Shown piece after piece: positions 45,240 through 53,789 of a stretch of 64,000 nucleotides of DNA (the stretch's first letter is position 1; every line of letters begins with the position of its first letter). The DNA lies in the NCBI RefSeq assembly GCF_003206615.1, contig NZ_PZJW01000004.1, forward strand, positions 62,001 through 126,000. The letters are read 5' to 3'. The position numbers and the translations under genes were made by a program. Origin of the DNA: Salinicola acroporae. GTDB lineage: Bacteria > Pseudomonadota > Gammaproteobacteria > Pseudomonadales > Halomonadaceae. Below the pieces are notes generated by a model. The model did not search any database, had not been told where the DNA came from, and saw nothing but the letters and a program-made list of their open reading frames with translations.

Positions 45240-46184
45240 CTAGGACGCGGTGATGCCCCAGGCGAACGGATCATTGTCATCGATCAGCAGGGTGGCATCG
45301 GCGGTGACATGGGCGCTGCCGGTGATGAAGGGCAGGATGCGATCGCCCTGCCATTCGTAGCGCCCTTCGAAGCGGCTGCCGGTGATGCTGGCCTGGACCC
45401 AGGTCTCGCCGGGGGCCAGCTTGCCGTCCGCCGCCAGGCAGGCCAGCTTGGCGCTGGTCCCGGTGCCGCAGGGGGAGCGGTCGTAGGCCTTGCCGGGGCA
45501 GAGCACGAAGTTGCGGCTGTCGGCCGGCGGGTTGCCGTGGGTGTCCGCGGCGAACAGCTCGATATGGTCGATGTGGCCACCGTTCTCGCCGGTGATGGCC
45601 TGCGCGTCCAGCGCCTGGCGGATCGCCCAGGTAAAGGCCGTCAGCGCCTCCTCGTTGGCCAGCGACAGCGCCTGGTCGTGCTCACCCACCAGAAAGAACC
45701 AGTTGCCGCCCCAGGCGATGTCGCCATGCACCACGCCGTAGCCCGGCACCTCGACCGGCACGCGCTGGCGGTAGCGGTAGGCGGGCACGTTGCCCACGGT
45801 GACCGCGCCGTCGTCATGGAGGATGGCGCTGACCTGCCCCACCGGGGTGTCGATGCGATGGGTGCCGGGATTCAGCTTGCCGAGATGGTGCAGCGACGCC
45901 ACCAGCCCGATGGTGCCGTGGCCGCACATGCCCAGGTAGCCCGTATTGTTGAAGAAGATCACCCCGCAGCTGGCCTCCGGCGAGACCGGCTCGCAGTAGA
46001 GCGCCCCCACCAGCACGTCGTTGCCCCGCGGCTCGAGCAGACAGGCCCGGCGCCATCGATCGTGGTGCTCGCGCAGCAGATCGCGCTGGGCGGCCATGTC
46101 GCCGGTCAGCGCCGGGAAGCCCGACATCACCAGCCGGGTCGGCTCGCCGCCGGTGTGGGAATCGATGACATGGATACGCTGCAT
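45240..46184 (-). CDS. lhpA: 4-hydroxyproline 2-epimerase (proline racemase family)
   Basis: 314 residues. Both catalytic cysteines of epimerases are present: Cys87 in [12 protein letters not shown] and Cys239 in [12 protein letters not shown]. Trans-3-hydroxyproline dehydratases lack one of them, so this is an epimerase or racemase. It converts trans-4-hydroxy-L-proline to the cis-D isomer, the substrate of the dehydrogenase at 42054. Gap to the downstream lhpC gene is 76 bases on the same strand. Confidence 0.92.
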   Translation of the reverse strand: MQRIHVIDSHTGGEPTRLVMSGFPALTGDMAAQRDLLREHHDRWRRACLLEPRGNDVLVGALYCEPVSPEASCGVIFFNNTGYLGMCGHGTIGLVASLHHLGKLNPGTHRIDTPVGQVSAILHDDGAVTVGNVPAYRYRQRVPVEVPGYGVVHGDIAWGGNWFFLVGEHDQALSLANEEALTAFTWAIRQALDAQAITGENGGHIDHIELFAADTHGNPPADSRNFVLCPGKAYDRSPCGTGTSAKLACLAADGKLAPGETWVQASITGSRFEGRYEWQGDRILPFITGSAHVTADATLLIDDNDPFAWGITAS

Positions 46185-46269
46185 GGGGGTTTCCCCTCTG
46201 ATCTGGGCGTGGTCTGGACGGGCTGGAGTGGCGGCCGACGGGCATCGAGGCGCGCGGCTGATTTCGCTA

Positions 46270-46286
46270 TTGTAGATTTTATACAA
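46270..46286. promoter_or_regulatory. TTGTA-N7-TACAA site upstream of the epimerase gene
   Basis: On the plus strand TTGTA, seven AT-rich bases, then TACAA, 86 bases before the epimerase start. It resembles the TTGTATGCAA before the module's GntR gene, with a wider spacer. Confidence 0.45.
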
Positions 46287-46468
46287 TCTTTGAGGGGATA
46301 AGGAAAGCCGGCGGGAAGTCGGGGGCGGATGATCCTGTCACAAGGCGGCGGAGGGGAGTCGTGCGTCCACGGCCGTGACAAGGAAGAAGGGCGCAAGGCC
46401 TAGGCATGAGGCAGCGGGGCGTCAGCTACCGACGACCGAGACAGAGAGGGTCAAGAGAGATAGCCGGC

Positions 46469-46498
46469 AGTGCCCCGGCGGCCAGCCGCCGGGGCACT
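46469..46498 (-). terminator. Long hairpin after the NCS1 permease gene
   Basis: A perfect 14-bp inverted repeat (AGTGCCCCGGCGGC and its complement) with only two unpaired bases, 5 bases after the permease stop. The sequence after it on the minus strand (CGGCTATCTCTCTTG) lacks a clean T run. It probably ends or protects the permease mRNA. Confidence 0.55.
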
Positions 46499-46502
46499 GG
46501 GG

Positions 46503-47942
46503 TCAGGAGGCGACCGCTGCCGCTGTGGTGGCGCGGCGCATGGCCATGGCGTAGAAGGAGGCACCGAGTGCGCCGCCGATGAACACCGAGAAGTGGCCGA
46601 GATCACCCAGCGGCAGGAAGTTGATCACGATGCCGATCAGCGACGCGGCGACCACTGCCTTCACCGCCGCCGGATTGAAGCCGTTGCGGTACCAGTAGGG
46701 GCCGTTGGGGTCGACGCTGAACAGTGCGTCGACGTCGATCCGCCCGCGGCGAATGCGGTAGTAGTCCATGATCAGGATGCCGTAGAGCGGGCCGATGGCC
46801 GCCGCCAGCAGATCCACGGTGTAGTGGATGATCTCCGGATTGCTGAACAGGTTCCACGGGGTGAGGAAGATCGAGCCCACCGCAGCGATGAAGCCGCCGG
46901 TCCGGAAGCTGATCTTGCTGGGCGCCATGTTGGAGAAGTCGAACGCCGGAGCGACGAAGTTGGCGACGATGTTGATCCCGATGGTGGTGGTGACGAAGGT
47001 CGCGGCACCGAGCAGGGCGATGAAGGTGTTGTCGAGTCGCGCCACGGTCTGGATCGGGTCGTCGATCATCTCACCGAACACCGGCAGGGTCGCCGAGACC
47101 ATCATCACCGTGGTGGCGGAGAAGACCAGGAAGTTGACCGGCAGGCCCCAGAAGTTGCCGCGCTTGACGTCCTCGAAGCTGCGGGCGTAACGGGTGAAGT
47201 CGCCGAAGTTGAGCGTCGGGCCGGCGAAGTAGCCGGCCACGATGGCCGCGGCAATCACCATCTGCCACAGCTGCTCGCCCGGGGAGAGCTGGATGTCGCT
47301 GAGGGTGAAGCTGATGTTGGACCAGCCCGCCTGCCACACCAGCCACGCCGCCAGCACGAACATCACCACGTAGACCGCCGGGCCGCTCCAGTCGATGAAG
47401 CGCCGGATCGAATCCATGCCGTGCCAGAAAACGATCGCTTGCAGGCACCACAGCAGCATGAAGCTGATCCAGCCAAGATAGGAGAGCCCCAGGAAGCTGG
47501 GGCCGGCCAGCGACTCCATGCCGGGGAAGAGCCGTAGTAGCACGATCGTCAGCGCGTTGGAGGCGAGAAAGGTCTGGATGCCGTACCACACCACGGCGAT
47601 CAGGCCGCGAATCATCGCCGGGATATTGGCGCCGAATACGCCGAACGAGAGCCGGCAGATCACCGGAAAGGGGACCGCGGCCTTCTGGCTCGGTCTTGCC
47701 ATCAGGTTGGCGAAGATCTGCACGATGCAGATACCCACCAGCAGCGAGATCAGTACCTGCCAGCCGGCCAGCCCCAGCGCGAACAGGCTGGCAGCGACCA
47801 CGTAGCCGCCGACGCTGTGCACGTCGGAAAGCCAGAAGGCGAGAATGTTGTACCAGTTCCAGTTCTGTTGCGTCGGCGCAAGATCGGCGTTATGCAGCCG
47901 GTTACTGTACTGGCGTGATGAGTGATGCGGTTGCTGTGGCAT
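46503..47942 (-). CDS. NCS1-family allantoin/hydantoin/nucleobase permease
   Basis: 479 residues from ATG 47942 (GGAGGG site). About twelve membrane segments. The region NWNWYNILAFWLSDVHSVGG (about residues 27-46) and PTLNFGDFTRYARSFEDVKR are typical of the Mhp1/PucI/FurE symporters. It imports a nucleobase, hydantoin or allantoin with sodium or protons. A TTGTATACAA palindrome 48 bases upstream ties it to the ureide genes, which favours allantoin or a purine as substrate. Confidence 0.9.
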   Translation of the reverse strand: MPQQPHHSSRQYSNRLHNADLAPTQQNWNWYNILAFWLSDVHSVGGYVVAASLFALGLAGWQVLISLLVGICIVQIFANLMARPSQKAAVPFPVICRLSFGVFGANIPAMIRGLIAVVWYGIQTFLASNALTIVLLRLFPGMESLAGPSFLGLSYLGWISFMLLWCLQAIVFWHGMDSIRRFIDWSGPAVYVVMFVLAAWLVWQAGWSNISFTLSDIQLSPGEQLWQMVIAAAIVAGYFAGPTLNFGDFTRYARSFEDVKRGNFWGLPVNFLVFSATTVMMVSATLPVFGEMIDDPIQTVARLDNTFIALLGAATFVTTTIGINIVANFVAPAFDFSNMAPSKISFRTGGFIAAVGSIFLTPWNLFSNPEIIHYTVDLLAAAIGPLYGILIMDYYRIRRGRIDVDALFSVDPNGPYWYRNGFNPAAVKAVVAASLIGIVINFLPLGDLGHFSVFIGGALGASFYAMAMRRATTAAAVAS

Positions 47943-47989
47943 GGCGAACGCCCTCCGCGGGGCCGTGTTGTGATTGTGATCCGCACTTT

Positions 47990-47999
47990 TTGTATACAA
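47990..47999. promoter_or_regulatory. TTGTATACAA operator candidate upstream of the NCS1 permease
   Basis: A perfect 10-bp palindrome preceded by a T run (CACTTTTTGTATACAAG), 48 bases before the permease start. Confidence 0.6.
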
Positions 48000-48258
48000 G
48001 ATGCGTGCCATATTCGCCATTGAAGAATAGTCGGAGAGCCTCATCGCCAGGCGATCATGGATGACCTCAAGGAAACTGCCCCATGCTCAAGTCTTTAGGC
48101 CCGTCCGGATAGATCGGTGCTCGGCGACTCGAGAGCAGCGCTGGGCTGGCCCGCGCCCATGATGGAGCCGCATCGCGATCGAGGCGGTCGAAAACGCACA
48201 CTCAATGCACGGTCTGCGACAGTCCTGCACCACCCGGGTGCAGTTCGTGCGACACTTT

Positions 48259-48268
48259 TTGTATACGA
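48259..48268. promoter_or_regulatory. TTGTATACGA operator candidate upstream of allA
   Basis: One mismatch from TTGTATACAA and with the same CACTTTTTGTATAC context as the site 268 bp away; it lies 47 bases before the allA start. Confidence 0.55.
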
Positions 48269-48314
48269 TGGGTTGCGCTTGGTGGACGACACGAGAACAG
48301 AGGAGACATAAGCG

Positions 48315-48800
48315 ATGCTGGAATTGAAAGCTCAGAAGCTGACCCCGGCGGCCTTCGCCGCGTTCGGCGAGGTGCTCGACTCGCGTGGCAGCGAGTCGTT
48401 TCCGATCAACGGTGGGCGCACCCGACGCCACCATGCGCTGGCCAGGGTCGAGATCCGTGACGCCGCGACGCCGCCGCTGATCAGTGTGTTTGTCAGCCAG
48501 CCGGTGTCGCTGCCGCTGGAGATCGAGCTGCTCGAGCGCCACCCGCTGGGCAGCCAGGCGTTCATGCCGCTGCATGAAGAGCGCTTCATCGTGGTCGTGG
48601 CGCCGCCGGGCGACGCTATCGATCCGAACGCGATTCGCGCCTTCGTCACCGACGGCCACCAGGGGGTCAACTACCGGGCCGGCACCTGGCACGCGATCCA
48701 TTCGGTACTGGAGAAAGAGGGGGAGTTTCTGGTCGTCGATCGCGGTGGCGCCGACAACCTCGACGAGCGGGAGATAGGGATTCGGGTCGTGCTGCCTTAG
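48315..48800 (+). CDS. allA: Ureidoglycolate lyase
   Basis: 161 residues, the normal length. LKAQKLTPAAFAAFGEVLDS at the start, HPLGSQAFMPLHEERFIVVV in the middle and GVNYRAGTWHAIHSVL (about residues 120-135) are the AllA signatures. It splits (S)-ureidoglycolate into glyoxylate and urea. Its TAG stop shares bases with the TAA of the convergent GntR gene (TTAG at 48797-48800), so the two genes end inside each other. Confidence 0.95.
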   Translation: MLELKAQKLTPAAFAAFGEVLDSRGSESFPINGGRTRRHHALARVEIRDAATPPLISVFVSQPVSLPLEIELLERHPLGSQAFMPLHEERFIVVVAPPGDAIDPNAIRAFVTDGHQGVNYRAGTWHAIHSVLEKEGEFLVVDRGGADNLDEREIGIRVVLP

Positions 48801-49543
48801 CGAGTCGGTGGCGCGAAGAACTGGCGATCCATGTCGGGTCGGTCGATGTCGGAGAGTTCGAAAAGCATCTCCCGCACATGCTCGAGATGCTCGCTCATGC
48901 TGCTCTCGGCCAGTGTCGGATCGCGCCGGGAGAGTGCGTCGAGGATCCGTCGGTGGTCCGGCACCCAGTAGTTGAGCTGTTGCTTGTTCTCGATATGAGA
49001 CTGCAGCTTCTGCCACATCGGTGATTTTTCCCGATATTTCCAGAGCTGATGGACCGTGGCGATCAGCAGGCTGTTCTGCGTGGCCTCGGCGACCCCCAGA
49101 TGAAACTCGAAATCCCCCTGGCCCTGGTAGATCCCTTGCTCAAACTCCTGGGTTTCCAGCGCCAGGGCGGCCTCCAGGCGAGCGATATCGCGTGGACCCG
49201 CCGTGCGGGCGGCGAGCCGGGCGATGCTGCCCTCGAGAACCTGGCGCGCCTGTAGCAGCTCGAAAGGTCCTATGTCGTGGCCGAGATCCTCGTTGGAATC
49301 GCCACCCTCTACCACATGAACGCCTGAGCCCTTGCGGATCTCCACCTTGCCCTTGACCTCGAGCATGATGAGCGCCTCGCGGATCACGGTACGGCTGACA
49401 TCGTAGGCCTCGCACAGGTTCTTTTCCGAAGGCAACCGGCCGCTGTTGGCAAACTCGCCAGCATTCAAGCGAGCGAGCAGGTGTTCGCCCACTTGTCGGT
49501 AAAGGCGCGATCCGCCACCAGCGAAGAAATCGATCCCTTCCAT
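48797..49543 (-). CDS. FadR-type GntR transcriptional regulator
   Basis: 248 residues if started at ATG 49543 (GAGGGG just upstream); ATG 49561 would add six residues. Winged helix at about 15-85 (GRLPSEKNLCEAYDVSRTVI, ALIMLEVKGKVEIRKGSGVHV) and an FCD domain with the metal-binding-type DFEFHLGVAEAT. It is divergent from the SSS symporter operon, and the intergenic region holds a strong palindrome, so it most likely controls that operon and itself. Confidence 0.88.
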   Translation of the reverse strand: MEGIDFFAGGGSRLYRQVGEHLLARLNAGEFANSGRLPSEKNLCEAYDVSRTVIREALIMLEVKGKVEIRKGSGVHVVEGGDSNEDLGHDIGPFELLQARQVLEGSIARLAARTAGPRDIARLEAALALETQEFEQGIYQGQGDFEFHLGVAEATQNSLLIATVHQLWKYREKSPMWQKLQSHIENKQQLNYWVPDHRRILDALSRRDPTLAESSMSEHLEHVREMLFELSDIDRPDMDRQFFAPPTR

Positions 49544-49678
49544 AACCCCTCTTATCTCCATTCGTGCATTACCCGCAGTGTAGCGTCTTTCGGAGATGTC
49601 ATACAGGTTTGGGCGGCTATCGGCCCAGGCGGCTGGATTGCCGGATAGACCCTCCACGGCGTTGCGTTGCTTACGCTG

Positions 49679-49715
49679 ATGTATTATAAGTCGCATCAAC
49701 ATGTATTATATGTTG
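49679..49715. promoter_or_regulatory. Palindrome plus direct repeat between GntR and the symporter operon
   Basis: CAACATGTATTATATGTTG (49697-49715) is a near-perfect palindrome with 6-bp arms. The core ATGTATTATA (49701-49710) also occurs at 49679-49688, 22 bp away. Two GntR dimers could bind on the same DNA face. It is 37 bases before the DUF3311 gene. Confidence 0.6.
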
Positions 49716-49751
49716 AGTGGTTAGAAGACAACATCAACAAAGGCCCTGTTC

Positions 49752-49970
49752 ATGTCCCGCTCTCGAACGCAACGTGTCCTGTGGTTGCTGATGGCGATCG
49801 TCATCGCCATGACCGCCACACCGATCGTCATTCTTGCCAATCGCGTCACCCCATCGCCGCTGGGGATTCCGTTCTTCCTGCTGTGGTGCGGGTCGGTACC
49901 GCTGCTGCTATGGATCCTGATGGTGTTGCATAGCCGCGTGTCCTCCCTGGAAGGAGAGGGCGAATCATGA
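49752..49970 (+). CDS. Small membrane protein, DUF3311 type
   Basis: 72 residues with two membrane segments (about 9-30 and 38-59) linked by NRVTPSPLGIPFF. Proteins of this kind are regularly encoded just before a sodium:solute symporter and overlap it, as here (ATGA at 49967-49970). It is presumed to be an accessory subunit of the symporter; the function is not established. Confidence 0.85.
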   Translation: MSRSRTQRVLWLLMAIVIAMTATPIVILANRVTPSPLGIPFFLLWCGSVPLLLWILMVLHSRVSSLEGEGES

Positions 49971-51427
49971 CGGCGTTGATTGGCATTTCCATCGTTCTCA
50001 TCCTGACGCTGGGGGTCGGCCTCGCGCCCGCGTTCAACCGCAAGGCGAAACAGGCGCTCAGCGTCAACGAGTACTTTCTCGGCTCGCGGGGCATGGGGCC
50101 GGTGGTGCTTTTCTTCACATCGATGGCGACCTGGTACAGCTCGTCGCTGTTTCTCGGTGCGGTGGCGGAGGTCTATGCCAAGGGGATCGGCTGGATCTTC
50201 GCGTTCACGTCGACCGCGATCTCGGGTCTCGTCTTCTATTTCATCGCGCCCCGCATGCAGGCGCTGGGGCAGCGCCACCGGTTCGTGACCCAAGCCGACT
50301 TCTTCGCGCACCGGTTCGACAGCCGGTTGCTGGGGCTTCTCGTCGGGCTCGTGGGCACGGTCTGCATGATCCCCTACATCACCATTCAGGTGGTTGGCGT
50401 CGGGTTGATCTTCGATATCTTCACAGACGGCCTGGTACCGTTCTGGCTGGGTGCGCTGATCGCCGTGGCGATCTGCGCACTGTTCATCTACTTCGGTGGC
50501 ATGACTTCCGTCGCCTGGACCGACGTCCTGCTCGGCATCGTTTTCGTGACCAGCATCTGGTTCGTCGTCGGCATGATCCTCTTCGATGCCTTCGGCGGGT
50601 TCGGCAGCTTCTTCGAGGCGGCGCGTTCGCGCGTTCCCGAATTGTTGACCCTGCCCGGACCGAAGAATCTCGAGTGGGGATACTTCCTTTCCCAGACCTG
50701 GGTCATCGGGCTCGGCGGATACATGTGGCCGCATCTCTACATGCGCATGGTCGCCGCGCGCTCCGCGCGGGATGCCCGTCGCGTTGGTTCGCTGATCACC
50801 CTGGCCTCGGTGCCCAGCCAGTTACCCGTCGTGCTGGGGGCGCTCGCCGCCGCCATCCTGATTCCCTCCCTGGCGAGCCCCGATACGGCACTGATCTCGC
50901 TGATCGGCGACTACGCCCCCCTCTGGACCATCGCCATCCTGGGCGCTGGCGGTATCGCCGCATCGCTCTCGACGATCAACAGTCTTGCCCACTCCCAGGG
51001 GGTGACAGTGGCGCAGGATCTCTATCTGCGATTGGTCAAGAAGCGTCCATCGGAATCCCGGATCATCGCCGTCTCCCGCGCGTTCGTGCTGATCACTTGC
51101 GTGATCGCCTATGCGGCGGCGCTGACCAAGCCGACCTTCCTCTGGACGATTCTGGCGAATACCTACAGCGGTGTGATCCAGTTCTTCCCGCTGATGATCG
51201 CCGCCTTGTTCTGGTCGAAGGCGACCAAGCAGGGAGCGATCGCCGCGCTGATCGTCGGACTGGTCACCGCGCTGCTGTTCTCCTATGTCATCGGTACGCC
51301 GTGGGGCATCGTCGCTCCCGCCTGGGGCTTCGTGGCCAATGTGCTGACGCTGATCGTCGTCAGCCTGATCACTCAGCCCGCCCGTGACGGAGCCGGGGCG
51401 ACCACCGTAAGCCGGGAGGCGACATGA
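49967..51427 (+). CDS. Sodium:solute symporter (SSS family), symporter 1
   Basis: 486 residues with about thirteen membrane segments. VNEYFLGSRGMGPVVLFFTS near residues 26-45, GGMTSVAWTDVLLG and ASLSTINSLAHSQGVTVAQD are family features. It imports a solute with sodium across the inner membrane. Translationally coupled to the DUF3311 gene before it and to the M20 deacylase after it (ATGA), which argues that its substrate is what the deacylase acts on. Confidence 0.92.
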   Translation: MTALIGISIVLILTLGVGLAPAFNRKAKQALSVNEYFLGSRGMGPVVLFFTSMATWYSSSLFLGAVAEVYAKGIGWIFAFTSTAISGLVFYFIAPRMQALGQRHRFVTQADFFAHRFDSRLLGLLVGLVGTVCMIPYITIQVVGVGLIFDIFTDGLVPFWLGALIAVAICALFIYFGGMTSVAWTDVLLGIVFVTSIWFVVGMILFDAFGGFGSFFEAARSRVPELLTLPGPKNLEWGYFLSQTWVIGLGGYMWPHLYMRMVAARSARDARRVGSLITLASVPSQLPVVLGALAAAILIPSLASPDTALISLIGDYAPLWTIAILGAGGIAASLSTINSLAHSQGVTVAQDLYLRLVKKRPSESRIIAVSRAFVLITCVIAYAAALTKPTFLWTILANTYSGVIQFFPLMIAALFWSKATKQGAIAALIVGLVTALLFSYVIGTPWGIVAPAWGFVANVLTLIVVSLITQPARDGAGATTVSREAT

Positions 51428-52614
51428 GTTCGAACCTGAGAAAACGAGTCGATGGCCAGCGGGTGGCCGAACTGACGCGCCGCTTGATCGAGAGGGAAAG
51501 CGAAAATCCTCCCGGTAACGAGGCGGGCGTAGGCGATGTCGTCGCCAGTTTCTGCGAGCGGCTGGGTCTGGAAGTGACACGCCAGCCGGTGGCGGGTGAC
51601 CGGTTCAACGTGATCGCCCGGTTGCCGGGGCGCAACCGCAACCACAGCTTCGCCTACAACGGCCACCTCGACGTGGTGCCGGCTGGCCCTGCCGAACTCT
51701 GGACCACGCCAGCGTTTATGCCCGACGTCCGCGATGGCCGTCTGTACGGGCGCGGCGCCTGCGACATGAAGGGCTCGGTCGCGGCGTTCCTGCACGTGCT
51801 CGAGTGCCTGGTCGACCAGGACGAGCCACCGGCGGTGGATATCATCTTCACGGCGGTAATCGACGAAGAGAAGAGCAACAAGGGCATCAAGGCGTTGCTG
51901 GACAGCGGGTTCCACGCCGACTGGTGCGTGGTTGGCGAACCGACCGGTATGGATATCGCGATAGGGCATCGCGGCGTCATCGCGTTCGAACTGGTCATGG
52001 ACGGCGTTGCCTGTCATGCGGCGCAGTCGCAGCATGGCGCCAATGCGCTCTACCATGCCGTCGAAGCGGTTCAGGCCATTCGCGACCTGGACAGGCGATG
52101 GCAGCAGCAGCGATCCAACGACGTGCTCGGCCAGAGTCGGCTGCAGGTCACCGGGTGCCAGAGTGGCGTCAAGGTCAATGTCATCCCGGCTCGGGCGAGC
52201 CTGCAGATCGATGGCCGCCTGGCCTGCGGCGAAACCGAAGCCCAGGTACGCGACGCTCTGGAAGCCGAACTCTCGCGTCTGCAAGCCGCCGGCAGCATCG
52301 GGGGCTGGCAACTGAATCAGACGACTTTCTGCCCCTCCGGCCTGACACCGGCCGATGCGGCCATCAGCCGGCACTGCGCGAGCGCCGTGGAGCGGGTTCG
52401 CGGTGTGACGCCTCGACGCTACGCCTTCGAGGCGACCTGCGAGGCCGCCTTTCTCATGGAGGCCGGCATCAAGACACTGATCATCGGCCCGGGCTCGATC
52501 GCCCAGGCTCATCAGGCCGACGAATTCGTCGCTCTGGATCAGCTCGAAATGGCGGCACTCAGCTACGCCCAGATCATCGACTCCCTCGACGAGGTCATTC
52601 TTTCGCATGCCTGA
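51424..52614 (+). CDS. M20 family metallo-deacylase (ArgE/DapE-like)
   Basis: 396 residues with the di-zinc M20 ligands His81 and bridging Asp114 (NGHLDVVPAG, GACDMKG) and the catalytic pair Glu148-Glu149 (IDEEKSNKG). It resembles acetylornithine deacetylase and succinyl-DAP desuccinylase but sits in no biosynthetic context. In this operon it probably removes an acyl group from an imported N-acyl amino acid. Overlap of 8 bases with the next gene suggests coupled synthesis. Confidence 0.88.
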   Translation: MSSNLRKRVDGQRVAELTRRLIERESENPPGNEAGVGDVVASFCERLGLEVTRQPVAGDRFNVIARLPGRNRNHSFAYNGHLDVVPAGPAELWTTPAFMPDVRDGRLYGRGACDMKGSVAAFLHVLECLVDQDEPPAVDIIFTAVIDEEKSNKGIKALLDSGFHADWCVVGEPTGMDIAIGHRGVIAFELVMDGVACHAAQSQHGANALYHAVEAVQAIRDLDRRWQQQRSNDVLGQSRLQVTGCQSGVKVNVIPARASLQIDGRLACGETEAQVRDALEAELSRLQAAGSIGGWQLNQTTFCPSGLTPADAAISRHCASAVERVRGVTPRRYAFEATCEAAFLMEAGIKTLIIGPGSIAQAHQADEFVALDQLEMAALSYAQIIDSLDEVILSHA

Positions 52615-53719
52615 TCACCCTACGACTCTCGACGAACTGCTGACCCCGGAAGTCATCGTGCGTCGCGATATCCTGAACGCGACCATCGACCGAATGGAGC
52701 GCCGGCTCGCCGATGCCGGCGTTGCGCATCGTCCTCATATCAAGACGCACAAAAGCGCGGATATCGCGCTGCGCCAACAGCAGGCCGGTGCCCGAGGCAT
52801 CACCACTTCCAGCATCGGCGAAGCCGAAGTCATGGCGGATCACGGCCTCAAGGACATCCTGATCGCCTACCCAATCATCGGTGAGCACAATCGTCGGCGC
52901 CTGGTTGCCCTGGCCCCACGATTGGACCGACTGATCGTGTCGATCAACTCGCTGGAGGCGTTGGAGAACGTTGCCGCGGCAGCCGCCGAGGCCGGCCGGG
53001 TCATCGAACTCTATCTCGAGATCGACGTGGGCATTCACCGCGGCGAGCTGCCACCGGACGAGCGCGTGCTGGCGGTCGCCCGGCGCGCCGTTGACCTGGC
53101 ATCGGTTCGGATATCCGGGCTGCAGGGCTACGCCGGACATTGCTACGCGCCCGCGAGTCGCGAGGCGCGCATCGCCGTTGCCCAGGAGGCGCTGGAGACG
53201 CTGAAGTCGGTAAGGACGTTGCTGGCGGAGGCGGGAATCGTCGTCGACACCTTGTCCATCGGCTCCTCCATGGAGGCGTTGATGATCGAGGCACTGCCCG
53301 GCGCCACCGAGGTCCGGGCCGGCAACTACGTGCTGGGCGATCGCGGCATCCTGGATGTCGGCGAGGTCACCCCGGCGCAGTGCGCCCAGCGTGTGCTGAC
53401 GACGGTCATTGCGCAGCAGGAGCCGGGCTACGCCATTCTCGATGCTGGCTCCAAGACGCTGACCAGCGACGGTACCAAGCACGGCAAGGGCCATGGCCAT
53501 GTCGTCTCGATGCCGGATGCGACGATCACCCATCTCAACGAGGAGCATGGTTTCCTGCGCTACGATCCCTCCCTTCATCGACTCGCGATCGGCGATCGGC
53601 TCGAGATCATCCCCAACCACTGCTGCGTCGTGCCCAATCTCAAGGATCGCCTGGTGCTGTGCGAGGGCGACGATATCGTCGGCGAGATAACCGTCCACGC
53701 TCGCGGCATCTGCTACTGA
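52607..53719 (+). CDS. D-threonine aldolase / D-serine dehydratase-like PLP enzyme, copy 1
   Basis: 370 residues, fold-type III (alanine racemase-like barrel). The PLP lysine is Lys46 in RPHIKTHKSADIA. The C-terminal metal-binding pair is in IPNHCCVVPNLKDR (about residues 335-348). Enzymes of this group cleave D-beta-hydroxy amino acids to glycine plus aldehyde, or dehydrate D-serine or hydroxyaspartate to an enamine. The RidA gene 70 bases downstream favours an enamine-producing reaction, but aldolase activity is equally possible. Confidence 0.87.
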   Translation: MPDHPTTLDELLTPEVIVRRDILNATIDRMERRLADAGVAHRPHIKTHKSADIALRQQQAGARGITTSSIGEAEVMADHGLKDILIAYPIIGEHNRRRLVALAPRLDRLIVSINSLEALENVAAAAAEAGRVIELYLEIDVGIHRGELPPDERVLAVARRAVDLASVRISGLQGYAGHCYAPASREARIAVAQEALETLKSVRTLLAEAGIVVDTLSIGSSMEALMIEALPGATEVRAGNYVLGDRGILDVGEVTPAQCAQRVLTTVIAQQEPGYAILDAGSKTLTSDGTKHGKGHGHVVSMPDATITHLNEEHGFLRYDPSLHRLAIGDRLEIIPNHCCVVPNLKDRLVLCEGDDIVGEITVHARGICY

Positions 53720-53789
53720 GCCTGACCTCGCCGGTCAGGCCTGCCCCATCGCGTGATCTCGTCCCGCGAACCCATCAGGAGAACAATCC

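Larger units (their letters stand above)
46185..46502. other. Intergenic region between the epimerase and NCS1 permease genes
   Basis: 318 bases. The part next to the epimerase contains a TTGTA-N7-TACAA palindrome (46270-46286); the part next to the permease stop contains a long GC-rich hairpin (46469-46498). I see no gene between them. Confidence 0.6.
47943..48314. other. Divergent region between NCS1 permease and allA
   Basis: 372 bases without a gene. Each end carries CACTTTTTGTATAC close to its own start codon. The middle shows no other signal. Confidence 0.65.

Noticed and set aside
45240-46184. Trans-3-hydroxy-L-proline dehydratase
   Set aside because: Those enzymes lack one catalytic cysteine; here both Cys87 and Cys239 are present, which points to an epimerase.
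51424-52614. The missing allantoate amidohydrolase (AllC)
   Set aside because: AllC has GSHxDTVxxGG-type motifs; this protein has NGHLDVVPAG and GACDMKG typical of ArgE/DapE deacylases and sits in a different operon.
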